Positions 1-6,366 are shown, counted from the stretch's first letter. The stretch: DNA of 9,306 nt from an uncultured Ruminococcus sp. (GCA_900553885.1 USFD01000109.1:1-9306), one strand, 5' to 3'. A program made the numbers and translations. The notes: generated by a model not told the origin, from the letters alone.

Positions 1-65
1 AAAATTCTGAACACTTTCCGGTATTTCTGAATCTAAGTTCATTTCGACAAATCCGGATTCATAAA

Positions 66-100
66 CCCCTGTATGGAAGCATATGATTTCTGTACGGGGG
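66..100 (+). promoter_or_regulatory. Possible Shine-Dalgarno-sequestering hairpin before the cortex hydrolase gene
   Basis: CCCCTGTA at 66-73 can pair with TACGGGG(G) at 93-100: eight base pairs including one G-T wobble, with a 19-nt loop. The right arm is the G-rich ribosome binding site of the gene starting at 108, so folding would hide it. No convincing vegetative or sporulation promoter was identified in positions 1-65. The helix is short with a fairly large loop, so this is a suggestion only. Confidence 0.3.
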
Positions 101-107
101 TGATTTT

Positions 108-1235
108 GTGATTTATGTAGTGGAAAAAGGGGATACGCTGGAACGGATTTCAAAAGAAAGCGGAGTTCCGGTGTGGAAGATGATATATGACAATCAACTG
201 GATCTGCCGGAACAGCTTGTGCCCGGACAGGCGCTGCTTCTCCTGAAAGAGGGGGAAACCGGATCTGCCGGAGAAGGGCTTCAGACAGGAGGATATACGT
301 ATCCTTTTATTGAACCGGAGATTCTGATGCAGGCGTTTCCGGCGCTCGGGCAGCTTCTTGTTTTTTCCTATGGCTTCACATTTGAAGGTGAGCTTGTGCC
401 GCCCCGGCAGGATGATCTGTGGCTTGTGGAGGAAGCGTGGAAGAGAGGGGCGGAGCCTGTTCTTGTTCTGACGCCGTTTTCCGGAGGTGCGTTTAACAAT
501 CAGCTTGTGAAAGTGCTGACGGAAAATGACGAGATTCAGGAGAAAGTTATCAATCAGCTGTTCCGGACGGTAGAGGACAACGGGTATGCTGGAGTTCAAC
601 TTGATTTTGAATATATTCTTCCGGAAAATAAAGTGAAGTTTTCAAAGTTTGTGGCGCGGGTAAGAAAACGGATGAGCCAGGGAGGATTCCATACCTCTGT
701 GGCTCTTGCACCGAAAGTATCAGATACGCAGAAAGGGCTTCATGTGGAAGGCCTGGATTATTATCTTCTTGGGGAGAGCGCGGATTTCGTTTTCCTGATG
801 ACTTATGAATGGGGATATTCATACGGACCGCCCATGGCTGTAGCCCCTGCGGATAAGGTCAGGGAAGTACTGGAATATGCGGTATCCAGGATCCCGGAAG
901 ATAAGCTGATTATGGGAATTCCGAATTACGGATATGACTGGCCGCTTCCTTATGAAAAAGGGGTGACCCGGGCCAGAACAGTGGGAAATGTGGAAGCGGT
1001 ACGGATTGCGGCAGAGAATGGTGTACAGATCCGCTACGCCCCGATAGCCAGGAGCCCCTGGTTTACATATACCGCGGCAGGGCAGACTCATGAAGTGTGG
1101 TTTGAAGACCCGAGAAGCATTATGGAAAAACTGGATATGGCCAGAGAATACGGACTCAGAGGAGTCGGCTACTGGAATCTGATGCGTCCGTTCCGGGCAA
1201 ACTGGCTGCTTGTGGGGAAAAGCGCAGAAAAATAG
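108..1235 (+). CDS. LysM-GH18 spore cortex-lytic hydrolase (SleL/YaaH-like)
   Basis: 375 aa. Residues 2-46 form one LysM peptidoglycan-binding repeat (YVVEKGDTLERISKESGV). Residues about 65-370 form a glycoside hydrolase family 18 barrel. The catalytic strand reads GVQLDFEY (162-169), with E168 the expected acid and D166 its partner. MTYEWGY (231-237) and GVGYWNLMRPF (352-362) match the later barrel strands of the SleL/YaaH group. Known members are N-acetylglucosaminidases that cut cortex peptidoglycan, often already fragmented, during spore germination. There is no signal peptide, as is usual for spore-coat-loaded members. The GTG start follows GGGGG by seven bases. Homologues often have two LysM repeats; this one has one. 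The gene stands alone and converges on the MATE gene. The family is firm; the germination role is inferred from family and implies a spore former. Confidence 0.9.
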   Translation: MIYVVEKGDTLERISKESGVPVWKMIYDNQLDLPEQLVPGQALLLLKEGETGSAGEGLQTGGYTYPFIEPEILMQAFPALGQLLVFSYGFTFEGELVPPRQDDLWLVEEAWKRGAEPVLVLTPFSGGAFNNQLVKVLTENDEIQEKVINQLFRTVEDNGYAGVQLDFEYILPENKVKFSKFVARVRKRMSQGGFHTSVALAPKVSDTQKGLHVEGLDYYLLGESADFVFLMTYEWGYSYGPPMAVAPADKVREVLEYAVSRIPEDKLIMGIPNYGYDWPLPYEKGVTRARTVGNVEAVRIAAENGVQIRYAPIARSPWFTYTAAGQTHEVWFEDPRSIMEKLDMAREYGLRGVGYWNLMRPFRANWLLVGKSAEK

Positions 1236-1239
1236 AAAT

Positions 1240-1267
1240 AAAGCCGGCCTTATGGGGCCAGCTTTTT
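1240..1267. terminator. Bidirectional terminator between the GH18 and MATE genes
   Basis: The stem is AAAGC (1240-1244) with GCTTT (1261-1265) plus GGCC (1246-1249) with GGCC (1256-1259), with a C/A mismatch between and a six-base loop. T5 follows on the plus strand. The minus-strand side has only a broken T-run (TTTATTTC). The hairpin begins five bases after the GH18 stop and overlaps the MATE stop codon, so it is compact and probably serves both convergent genes. It is better suited to the plus-strand transcript. Confidence 0.6.
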
Positions 1268-2584
1268 GTGATTGACAAGATAATATCCGATTCCCAGCAC
1301 GTCAGCAAGAAACCAGCCGACAGGGACGGACCACCAGATACCGGTAACTCCGAAAAGAGGTATGGCCGAGAGCGCGTAAGCCAGGCCCACCCGGGTTCCC
1401 AGAGATACAACTGTAAGGACGACCGACATTCCGGGACGGCCCAGAGCGCGGTACAGCCCGTAGAGGAGGAACAGAATTCCGATCAGTGCGTAAAAGGATC
1501 CTTCAATCCGCAGATACCGGACGCCTTCAGAGATTACAGCTGTCTCTCCGGCGTCGATGAAAAGAGACATCAACGGTTCTGCAAATACAAAGACTGCCAG
1601 GGAGAGAATCAGGCTGAAAACAACAGAAGTCAGGACGGCAGTACGGATCCCTTTTCTGATCCGCTCTGTTTTTCCCGCGCCGAAATTCTGGGCAATAAAG
1701 ATGGAAAAAGCATTGCCGAAATCCTGTACCGGGAGATAGGCAAAGGCATCAATTTTTACAGCTGCCGCGAAGGACGCCATGATCGTGGTGCCGAAGCTGT
1801 TGACCAGACCCTGGACAGCAAGAATACCCAGATTCATAATAGACTGCTGCAGACAGGTCAGACCGGAGAAGTTTGTGATTTCCTTTATGCGGGACAGCCG
1901 GAGCCGGATATTTTTATCTCTGTGCAGCAGATGAGGGAATCGGATCCACGTGTAAACAGCGATTCCGATTCCGGAAACGTACTGAGAGATAACGGTGGCC
2001 TCGGCCGCGCCTGCAACACCCCGGTTCAGTCCGGCCACAAACCACAGATCAAGGGCAATGTTCAATCCTGCGGAAACAGCGAGAAAAGCCAGGGGAACAA
2101 TGGAATTTCCCAGGGAACGCAGCAGCGAAGCAAAAAAGTTATAGAGAAAAATACCGATCAGTCCGGCAAAGATGACGATCAGATAATCCTTCATCATTCC
2201 CACCAGCTGTTCCGGTGTGCGGAGAAACCAGATGATCCAGTCAATACCTGCAAACACAAGAACATTAAGAACGACGGTAACAATCCCGAGAAGAGTGAAG
2301 GAGGCCAGAATTCCTTCTTTCAATGCGGTATCATCTTTCTGGCCGAAACGGATAGAAAAGACTGTTCCGCTTCCCATTGCAAGTCCCAGCAGGATGGAGG
2401 TCAGGAACGTCATCAGCGAGAAGGCGGATCCGACAGCCGCAAGGGCGTTTTCGCCGAGAAAACGTCCCACAATCAGTGTATCCGCGATATTGTAGCACTG
2501 TTGGAGAAGATCCCCCAGGATCATGGGGACAGCAAAGCGCAGCATTGTTTTCATAACCGGTCCCTGAGTCAGCTCATTTTCCAT
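1250..2584 (-). CDS. MATE-family multidrug/metabolite efflux transporter
   Basis: 444 aa from the ATG at 2584. The protein is very hydrophobic throughout and fits the usual 12-helix, two-lobed MATE fold. The N-terminus MENELTQGPVMKTMLRFAVPMILGDL and the first-helix motif YNIADTLIVGRFLG are typical of the Firmicute MATE subgroup. The second-lobe equivalent contains VQDFGNAFSIFIAQNFGAGK. Such proteins export cationic drugs, dyes or metabolites at the membrane using a Na+ or H+ gradient; the substrate cannot be read from sequence. In-frame alternatives are GTG at 2593 (AGAAAG five bases upstream) and TTG at 2596. I chose the ATG because family members begin MEN-L-G; its own ribosome binding site is weak. 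It is divergent from an Lrp/AsnC gene, a common regulator-target arrangement, and has its own good promoter. Confidence 0.9.
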   Translation of the reverse strand: MENELTQGPVMKTMLRFAVPMILGDLLQQCYNIADTLIVGRFLGENALAAVGSAFSLMTFLTSILLGLAMGSGTVFSIRFGQKDDTALKEGILASFTLLGIVTVVLNVLVFAGIDWIIWFLRTPEQLVGMMKDYLIVIFAGLIGIFLYNFFASLLRSLGNSIVPLAFLAVSAGLNIALDLWFVAGLNRGVAGAAEATVISQYVSGIGIAVYTWIRFPHLLHRDKNIRLRLSRIKEITNFSGLTCLQQSIMNLGILAVQGLVNSFGTTIMASFAAAVKIDAFAYLPVQDFGNAFSIFIAQNFGAGKTERIRKGIRTAVLTSVVFSLILSLAVFVFAEPLMSLFIDAGETAVISEGVRYLRIEGSFYALIGILFLLYGLYRALGRPGMSVVLTVVSLGTRVGLAYALSAIPLFGVTGIWWSVPVGWFLADVLGIGYYLVNHKKLAP

Positions 2585-2606
2585 TTTATTCACCAATTCT
2601 TTCTAA

Positions 2607-2646
2607 ACGTAATATTTTTCTTAACATACGTAATATATAATAATAT
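2607..2646. promoter_or_regulatory. Candidate operator: phased TAATAT repeats in the MATE promoter/leader
   Basis: ACGTAATAT occurs exactly at 2607-2615 and 2628-2636, 21 bp apart, or two helical turns. The core TAATAT recurs at 2641-2646, another 10 bp on. The copies span from the MATE -10 box to about 20 bases into its leader, where a bound protein would block transcription. The adjacent Lrp/AsnC regulator is the obvious candidate, since these proteins bind several AT-rich sites on one helical face. The region is AT-rich, so chance repeats are possible. Confidence 0.4.
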
Positions 2647-2665
2647 TTTGGAAACAGAATGTCAA
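2637..2665 (-). promoter_or_regulatory. Sigma-A-type promoter for the MATE gene
   Basis: On the minus strand, -35 TTGACA (2665-2660, a perfect match) is followed by a 17-base spacer and -10 TATTAT (2642-2637, five of six). Transcription should start near 2630, giving a leader of about 46 bases to the ATG at 2584. Its -35 lies only 11 bp from the -35 of the divergent lrp promoter. Confidence 0.75.
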
Positions 2666-2676
2666 TCCTGGGCCGC

Positions 2677-2706
2677 TTGACTATTTTTTTCTGTACATTG
2701 TATAAT
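2677..2706 (+). promoter_or_regulatory. Sigma-A-type promoter for lrp-cbiG
   Basis: -35 TTGACT (2677-2682) and -10 TATAAT (2701-2706, perfect) are separated by 18 bases. The start point should lie near 2713, about 30 bases before the ATG at 2745. A strong ribosome binding site (AGGAGGGAG, 2730-2738) follows. The promoter is back-to-back with the MATE promoter. Confidence 0.75.
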
Positions 2707-2744
2707 TAATAAAATTACTGATAGAAAAAAGGAGGGAGATCCGG

Positions 2745-3203
2745 ATGTTTTTGGACGGGCTTGACGAACTGGACCAGAAGATCGTAAGTCTTCTGATTCA
2801 GAATGCCAGAATGTCTTACTCGGAAATCGGTCAGCAGATCGGAATATCGCGGGTGGCGGTGAAGATGCGGGTACAGGCTCTGGAACAGAAAGGAATTATC
2901 GAGGAATATACAACAATTATCAATCCCCAGAAAATCAGCGGTGCGGTTTCCTGCTATTTTGAGATAGAGACAAAGCCGGAGACGCTGGCGGATGTGACAA
3001 AGATCCTGGAGCAGAACAGGACGGTGACACAGATCTACCGGGTAAGCGGAAAGAGCAGACTTCATGTCCACGCAGTGTCTTCCTCTAATGAGGAGATGGA
3101 AGAACTGATCTGTCAGACGCTGGATCGTCTTCCGGGAATTCTCTCATGCAGCTGTAATGTGATCCTTTCCAGGATCAAAGATATTAAAGGACTCCGGCTC
3201 TGA
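2745..3203 (+). CDS. Lrp/AsnC-family transcriptional regulator
   Basis: 152 aa, the normal length for the family. Residues 5-62 are the AsnC-type winged helix-turn-helix: LDQKIVSLLIQNARMSYSEIG, then the recognition region QQIGISRVAVKMRVQALEQKGII. Residues about 65-150 are the RAM/AsnC effector domain, with YRVSGKSRLHVHAV in the central strand that precedes the usual ligand-binding turn. Family members form dimers and higher assemblies that wrap DNA and usually respond to amino acids or related small molecules. AGGAGGGAG six bases before the ATG fixes the start. The gene is divergent from a MATE exporter and lies 30 bp upstream of cbiG with no terminator between, so it is probably co-transcribed with cbiG. 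Control of the MATE gene and of itself is inferred from position. The effector is unknown. Confidence 0.9.
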   Translation: MFLDGLDELDQKIVSLLIQNARMSYSEIGQQIGISRVAVKMRVQALEQKGIIEEYTTIINPQKISGAVSCYFEIETKPETLADVTKILEQNRTVTQIYRVSGKSRLHVHAVSSSNEEMEELICQTLDRLPGILSCSCNVILSRIKDIKGLRL

Positions 3204-3209
3204 GCCGGA
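3193..3209 (+). other. Small stem-loop at the lrp stop codon
   Basis: TCCGGCT (3193-3199) pairs with AGCCGGA (3203-3209) around a three-base loop. It covers the lrp TGA stop and has no T-run after it, so it is unlikely to terminate transcription. It may stabilise the message or modulate the lrp-cbiG ratio. The cbiG ribosome binding site (GGGGAAGGA, 3212-3220) starts just after it. Confidence 0.4.
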
Positions 3210-3233
3210 TCGGGGAAGGACGAAAGAACATTT

Positions 3234-4355
3234 ATGGATGACAGGTTTAAGGGCAGAAGAATTATAGTTTTCAGCTTTACACGGACCGGAACAAAGCTGA
3301 GCAGAAATCTGTGTCTGAAGCTGCGCGGCAGCGGCAGAGAATGCCAGGGATATGCCCCGGACAGATATGCAGGCGGGGGAATTCTTCCTTTCCCGGAAAA
3401 CAGCAGTCTTCTGCTGAGATCCGGATGGGGAAAGGATGCGTTTTTATTTATCGGCGCGGCAGGGATCGCCGTCCGCTGGATCGCACCATGGGTGAAGGAC
3501 AAGTTTACCGATTCACCGGTCCTTGTGCTTGATGAAAAAGGGCAGTATGTGATCCCGCTGCTTTCCGGGCATATCGGCGGGGCGGTATCTCTGGCGGATG
3601 AAATTGCGGCGCTGACCGGGGCGGATCCGGTGCATACCACGGCAACAGATGTGCAGGGGAAATTTGCGGTAGATGTGTTCGCCGGACAGAATGGTCTGCT
3701 GATTACAGACCGGCAGACAGCGAAGGAAATTTCCGCGGCTGTTCTGGAGGGAGAAAAGATTGCCTGCTATATAAAATATCCGGAATATCGCCTGTCCGGA
3801 ACCATTCCGGAATCCCTTTCTGTATGCAGGAATATTTCCGAGACGGAGGCATACAGCTACCGTATTATAATAGCAGATGGAGCCGGGCAGACAAAAGGAG
3901 ACCCTGATTCTTTCCAGGTTCAGACAGGCGGTATGTGGGAGGAGAGAACGCTTCTGCTGAAGCCGAAAAATATAACGGCGGGAATCGGGTGCAGGAAAGG
4001 AGTCAGCCTGGAACTTCTTGAGGAGGGACTGTGTCAGATTCTGGAACAGAATGGTCTTGAGATCGGACAGGTAGAGAAGATTGCAAGCATTGATCTGAAG
4101 CGGGACGAGCAGGCGCTGTTGGATCTTTCTGAAAAATACGGAATTCCCTTCCTTACATATTGTGCAGAAGAGCTGGCCGGAATTCAGAGTGTTACTTCCA
4201 CGTCGGAATTTGTAAAGACCATAACAGGTGTGGACAATGTATGTGAGAGAGCAACCCTTCTGTGCTGCGAAAACGGAACACTGGTGCAGGGCAAATGTAT
4301 CCGGAAGGGAATGACAGCGGCACTGGCAAGACGGCCGCTGGAGATCAGATTCTGA
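3234..4355 (+). CDS. cbiG: Cobalt-precorrin-5A hydrolase CbiG
   Basis: 373 aa, normal for CbiG. In anaerobic cobalamin synthesis the enzyme opens the delta-lactone of cobalt-precorrin-5A, releasing acetaldehyde to give cobalt-precorrin-5B. The N-terminal CbiG domain shows GAAGIAVRWIAP (74-85), LLSGHIGGA (109-117) and TTATD (135-139). A variable middle segment (about 150-240) follows. The C-terminal CbiG/CobE-like domain has GIGCRKG (250-256), IASIDLKRDE (283-292) and GVDNVCERA (332-340). The enzyme is cytoplasmic. The nearest strong ribosome binding site is 13 bases from the ATG at 3234, longer than usual; the ATG at 3238 is out of frame. It follows the Lrp gene by 30 bp, probably in one operon, and ends at a strong terminator. 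Its usual pathway neighbours are absent; only cbiJ appears, 2.2 kb away behind inverted genes. Confidence 0.93.
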   Translation: MDDRFKGRRIIVFSFTRTGTKLSRNLCLKLRGSGRECQGYAPDRYAGGGILPFPENSSLLLRSGWGKDAFLFIGAAGIAVRWIAPWVKDKFTDSPVLVLDEKGQYVIPLLSGHIGGAVSLADEIAALTGADPVHTTATDVQGKFAVDVFAGQNGLLITDRQTAKEISAAVLEGEKIACYIKYPEYRLSGTIPESLSVCRNISETEAYSYRIIIADGAGQTKGDPDSFQVQTGGMWEERTLLLKPKNITAGIGCRKGVSLELLEEGLCQILEQNGLEIGQVEKIASIDLKRDEQALLDLSEKYGIPFLTYCAEELAGIQSVTSTSEFVKTITGVDNVCERATLLCCENGTLVQGKCIRKGMTAALARRPLEIRF

Positions 4356-4432
4356 CGGATTCTTTCTATTAATAATGTACGAATGATAGTGTGTGGAATC
4401 TGCTGATAATGTGCGGATTTTCTGCGGACAGT

Positions 4433-4471
4433 AAAAAACGGAAGCTCTCTTTCTGAGAGGCTTCCGTTTTC
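4433..4471. terminator. Strong bidirectional terminator between cbiG and glnK
   Basis: AAAACGGAAGC (4435-4445) pairs with GCTTCCGTTTT (4460-4470) over 11 bp. TCTC/GAGA extend the stem past one bulged G, leaving a five-base loop. On the minus strand the stem merges into six T residues (4438-4433), ideal for ending amtB-glnK. On the plus strand TTTT ends cbiG. The 77 bases between cbiG and the hairpin hold nothing recognisable. Confidence 0.9.
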
Positions 4472-4486
4472 TGGGAAAATATACTG

Positions 4487-4843
4487 TCAGAACTCTGACT
4501 GAAGTGCGTTATATCCTGTCTCTTTGGTACGGATCTTCATAGCGCTTCTGATTTCATAGCTGAAGATTTTTCCGTCTCCGACTTCATTTGTAAATGCGGC
4601 TCCCTGAATGGCAGATATGACTTTTTTCTCCCATTCTTCGGAAGATACAACAATTTCAAATTTGATCTTCGGCTGAAGGAAAATATCAACTTCAGATCCG
4701 CGGACCACTTCTTTATATCCGCGCTGTGCTCCGCATCCCATTACCTGGGACACTGTGATACCATTGACCTGTATTTTATTGAGAGCGTCTTTTACTTCCT
4801 CGAATTTCTCTTCTCTGACGATTGCTTCTACTTTGATTAACAT
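4487..4843 (-). CDS. glnK: PII-family nitrogen regulator GlnK
   Basis: 118 aa, PII-sized. The fold is readable: N-terminal strand MLIKVEAIVREEKFEEVKDAL, T-loop about 37-59, B-loop region TNEVGDGKIF (85-94), and C-terminal KIRTKETG. PII trimers bind ATP/ADP and 2-oxoglutarate and plug the AmtB channel with the T-loop. Gln40 (E. coli Gln39) and the DGK lysine are kept. Several usual residues differ. The uridylylation Tyr51 is Val52, Tyr46 is Val47, Arg38 is Ala39, and Arg101 is a lysine. Control by a GlnD-type uridylyltransferase at this site is therefore ruled out. The ATG follows GGAGGAACGAAAA on the minus strand. It lies 45 bp after amtB, the same order as amtB-glnK in Bacillus, and ends at the strong terminator. 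The name rests on the amtB linkage. Confidence 0.92.
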   Translation of the reverse strand: MLIKVEAIVREEKFEEVKDALNKIQVNGITVSQVMGCGAQRGYKEVVRGSEVDIFLQPKIKFEIVVSSEEWEKKVISAIQGAAFTNEVGDGKIFSYEIRSAMKIRTKETGYNALQSEF

Positions 4844-4888
4844 TTTTCGTTCCTCCTATTCTTTCATATTATATAAGAATGTTACGGT

Positions 4889-6127
4889 TTAGTCGAAACC
4901 ATTGAAGGACGGGTAAGCGTTCTCGCCATGCTGTGTGACATCAAGACCGATCATTTCATCCTTCTCATCAACACGAAGTTTTGTAAAGATGCGGATGATG
5001 CCGATACAGATCAGAGAACCGACAACTGCGACAGCAATCGTTACAAGAATACTGATAATCTGTGCAACGAACAGTTTTGTCTCGCCAAATACAAGTCCAT
5101 CCCACTGAGCAACAGAGTTAATTGAGCTCTGTCCGAACAGGCCGGTTGCGATACCGCCCCAGATACCGCCGATACCGTGGCATCCGAATGCGTCCAGTGC
5201 GTCGTCGATTTTCAGTTTGTGTTTGATTAAGTTCATCATAAAGTAACAGATCGGGCTGACCAGAGCACCGATAATAAAGGAAGACCAGATCGGTACGAAG
5301 CCTGCTCCTGGTGTGATTGCTACGAGGCCGACAACAAGACCGGTGGACGCGCCTACAAGGGTAGGTTTGCCATCTTTTATCGTATCAATCAGCATCCAGG
5401 AGAGCAGTGCTGTTGCGGCAGAAATAGAGGTTGTCATAAATGCATGGGCTGCAAGGCCGTCTGCCGCAAGAGCGCTTCCTGCGTTGAATCCGTACCATCC
5501 AAACCACAGAAGAGCGGCTCCGAGAACGACGAAAGGAATATTATGAATGCGGTAAGAAGTCTTCTCATAACCGCGTCTTCTGCCAAGATAAATAGCAAGT
5601 ACAAGTGCGCTCACACCGGAACTGATATGTACAACGTTTCCTCCGGCAAAGTCAACTGAACCGATAGAAGCAAGGAATCCGCCCTGTCCCCATACCATGT
5701 GAGCCATTGGGTAATAAACAATGATTGACCACAGCGCGATAAAAGCAAACAGTGCTTTAAACTTCATTCTTCCTACAACAGCACCTGTGATAAGCGCCGG
5801 TGTAATCATTGCAAACATCATCTGAAATGCGGCATATACGAGATGTGGAATACTGTCGGAATAAGGACCTGCATCCCAGCCCACGCCATTTAAGCCGAGC
5901 CATTCAAAACTTCCGATTACTCCGCCGTGATCACTGCCGAAAGCAAGTGAATAGCCGAACAGAGCCCACATAAATACAGAAAGTCCCATAATTGCCACAC
6001 AAGCCATCATTGTGTTAACTACATTTTTTCTTCTGACAAGCCCCCCGTAGAAGAAAGCCAGTCCAGGCGTCATAATAAATACAAGCGCCGCGCAGATCAT
6101 TATAAATCCTGTGTTACCTGTGTCCAT
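4889..6127 (-). CDS. amtB: AmtB ammonium transporter
   Basis: 412 aa, an eleven-helix Amt/Mep channel conducting ammonium across the membrane. Functional residues align with E. coli AmtB: Phe105 and Phe214 of the gate (FQMMFA; WYGFNAGS), Trp146, Ser218, Asp159 in SVDFAGG, and the twin histidines His167 (VVHISSG) and His317 (CHGIGG). The C-terminal tail GLDVTQHGENAYP is the GlnK-binding signature. Unlike E. coli AmtB there is no cleaved signal peptide; the protein opens MDTGNTGFIMICAALVF. The ATG at 6127 follows GGGAGGT by about seven bases. The frame is open upstream to 6316, but that stretch is the non-coding attenuator region and lacks Amt similarity. It is the first gene of amtB-glnK. The long structured leader suggests control by transcription attenuation, see the leader entries. 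Confidence 0.95.
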   Translation of the reverse strand: MDTGNTGFIMICAALVFIMTPGLAFFYGGLVRRKNVVNTMMACVAIMGLSVFMWALFGYSLAFGSDHGGVIGSFEWLGLNGVGWDAGPYSDSIPHLVYAAFQMMFAMITPALITGAVVGRMKFKALFAFIALWSIIVYYPMAHMVWGQGGFLASIGSVDFAGGNVVHISSGVSALVLAIYLGRRRGYEKTSYRIHNIPFVVLGAALLWFGWYGFNAGSALAADGLAAHAFMTTSISAATALLSWMLIDTIKDGKPTLVGASTGLVVGLVAITPGAGFVPIWSSFIIGALVSPICYFMMNLIKHKLKIDDALDAFGCHGIGGIWGGIATGLFGQSSINSVAQWDGLVFGETKLFVAQIISILVTIAVAVVGSLICIGIIRIFTKLRVDEKDEMIGLDVTQHGENAYPSFNGFD

Positions 6128-6181
6128 AAAAATACCTCCCGTTTCCTGTAGAGTTAACAAATTTTTATGATTCCCCGGGTG

Positions 6182-6218
6182 CTTATCACAAAAAAGAGTT
6201 AAACTGCTTTGTGATAAA
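6182..6218 (-). other. Inverted repeat in the amtB leader, between attenuator and RBS
   Basis: On the minus strand TTATCACAAA (6217-6208) pairs with TTTGTGATAA (6192-6183): ten perfect base pairs, plus a flanking T-G wobble, around a 15-base loop. It lies just downstream of the attenuator T-run and about 45 bases before the ribosome binding site. It could be a second RNA element (pausing, processing or stability) or a DNA operator. Function unknown. Confidence 0.5.
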
Positions 6219-6275
6219 AGAAAAAGACGCCTGATTGGTGAATGCGGCATTTCCGCTTCATCATCAGACGTCTTT
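6216..6275 (-). terminator. Intrinsic terminator (attenuator) in the amtB-glnK leader
   Basis: In the minus-strand RNA, the 13 bases at 6275-6263 pair with 6235-6223 (AAAGACG and CGTCTTT at the base, one U-G wobble). The helix continues with a few interruptions to GCGG/CCGC around loop AAATG (6252-6248). The U-run TTTTTCTTTT follows directly. It lies about 90 bases upstream of the amtB ATG and downstream of every plausible amtB promoter, so it should stop transcription before amtB unless antitermination occurs. The plus strand lacks a comparable T-run, which supports minus-strand function. Confidence 0.8.
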
Positions 6276-6295
6276 GTCTTGTGGCTAAGTCTAGC
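6266..6295 (-). promoter_or_regulatory. Candidate ANTAR-type antiterminator: two small hairpins ahead of the attenuator
   Basis: The second hairpin, AGAC (6279-6276) and GTCT (6269-6266), closes hexaloop AAAGAC with A at position 1 and G at position 4, the bases conserved in known ANTAR-binding loops. Its loop and 3' arm are the first ten bases of the terminator 5' arm, so the two folds exclude each other. Four bases upstream a weaker hairpin, GCT/AGC (6295-6284), closes hexaloop AGACTT, which lacks G4. ANTAR regulators are known to bind such tandem hairpins. Assignment here is inference, because P1 is a poor match and stems are short. Confidence 0.45.
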
Positions 6296-6316
6296 AGATA
6301 AAAAATAAAAAATCAA
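6288..6316 (-). promoter_or_regulatory. Alternative amtB promoter
   Basis: Minus strand: -35 TTGATT (6316-6311), 17-base spacer, extended -10 TGcTAGACT (TG at 6296-6295, hexamer 6293-6288). Start would be near 6281, leaving the AAAGAC hairpin and the attenuator in the RNA but removing the upstream hairpin. Each hexamer matches four of six. It competes with the TATAAT candidate at 6361-6366. Confidence 0.3.
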
Positions 6317-6360
6317 GAAAAAATCCAGAAAAAATAAAAATTTAGTTAAATATAGACAAA

Positions 6361-6366
6361 ATTATA
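6361..6366 (-). promoter_or_regulatory. Candidate upstream amtB -10 box
   Basis: A perfect TATAAT lies at 6366-6361 on the minus strand, after a run of nine T residues. No recognisable -35 exists at the right distance (6389-6384 reads AACTGA), so the promoter would be weak or activator-dependent. A start near 6354 would give a leader of about 225 nt containing both small hairpins and the attenuator. Confidence 0.35.

Noticed and set aside
1..65. Sporulation promoter (sigma-E, G or K) before the SleL-like gene
   Set aside because: CATA-like elements at 60 and 83 do not have a partner -35 at proper spacing.
1268..2680. Long open frame on the plus strand (470 codons) opposite the MATE gene
   Set aside because: It is an antisense shadow of the MATE gene: the translation is Gln/Asp/Ser-rich with no recognisable domain, there is no ribosome binding site, and the minus-strand protein is a clear family member.
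4372..4418. Imperfect direct repeat ATAATGTACGAAT / ATAATGTGCGGAT after cbiG
   Set aside because: Two mismatches in 13 bases and no gene or promoter nearby that it would serve; probably chance.
6128..6316. N-terminal extension of AmtB by 63 codons
   Set aside because: The added segment covers the attenuator and hairpins, has no Amt similarity and no membrane segment, and the ATG at 6127 has a good ribosome binding site.
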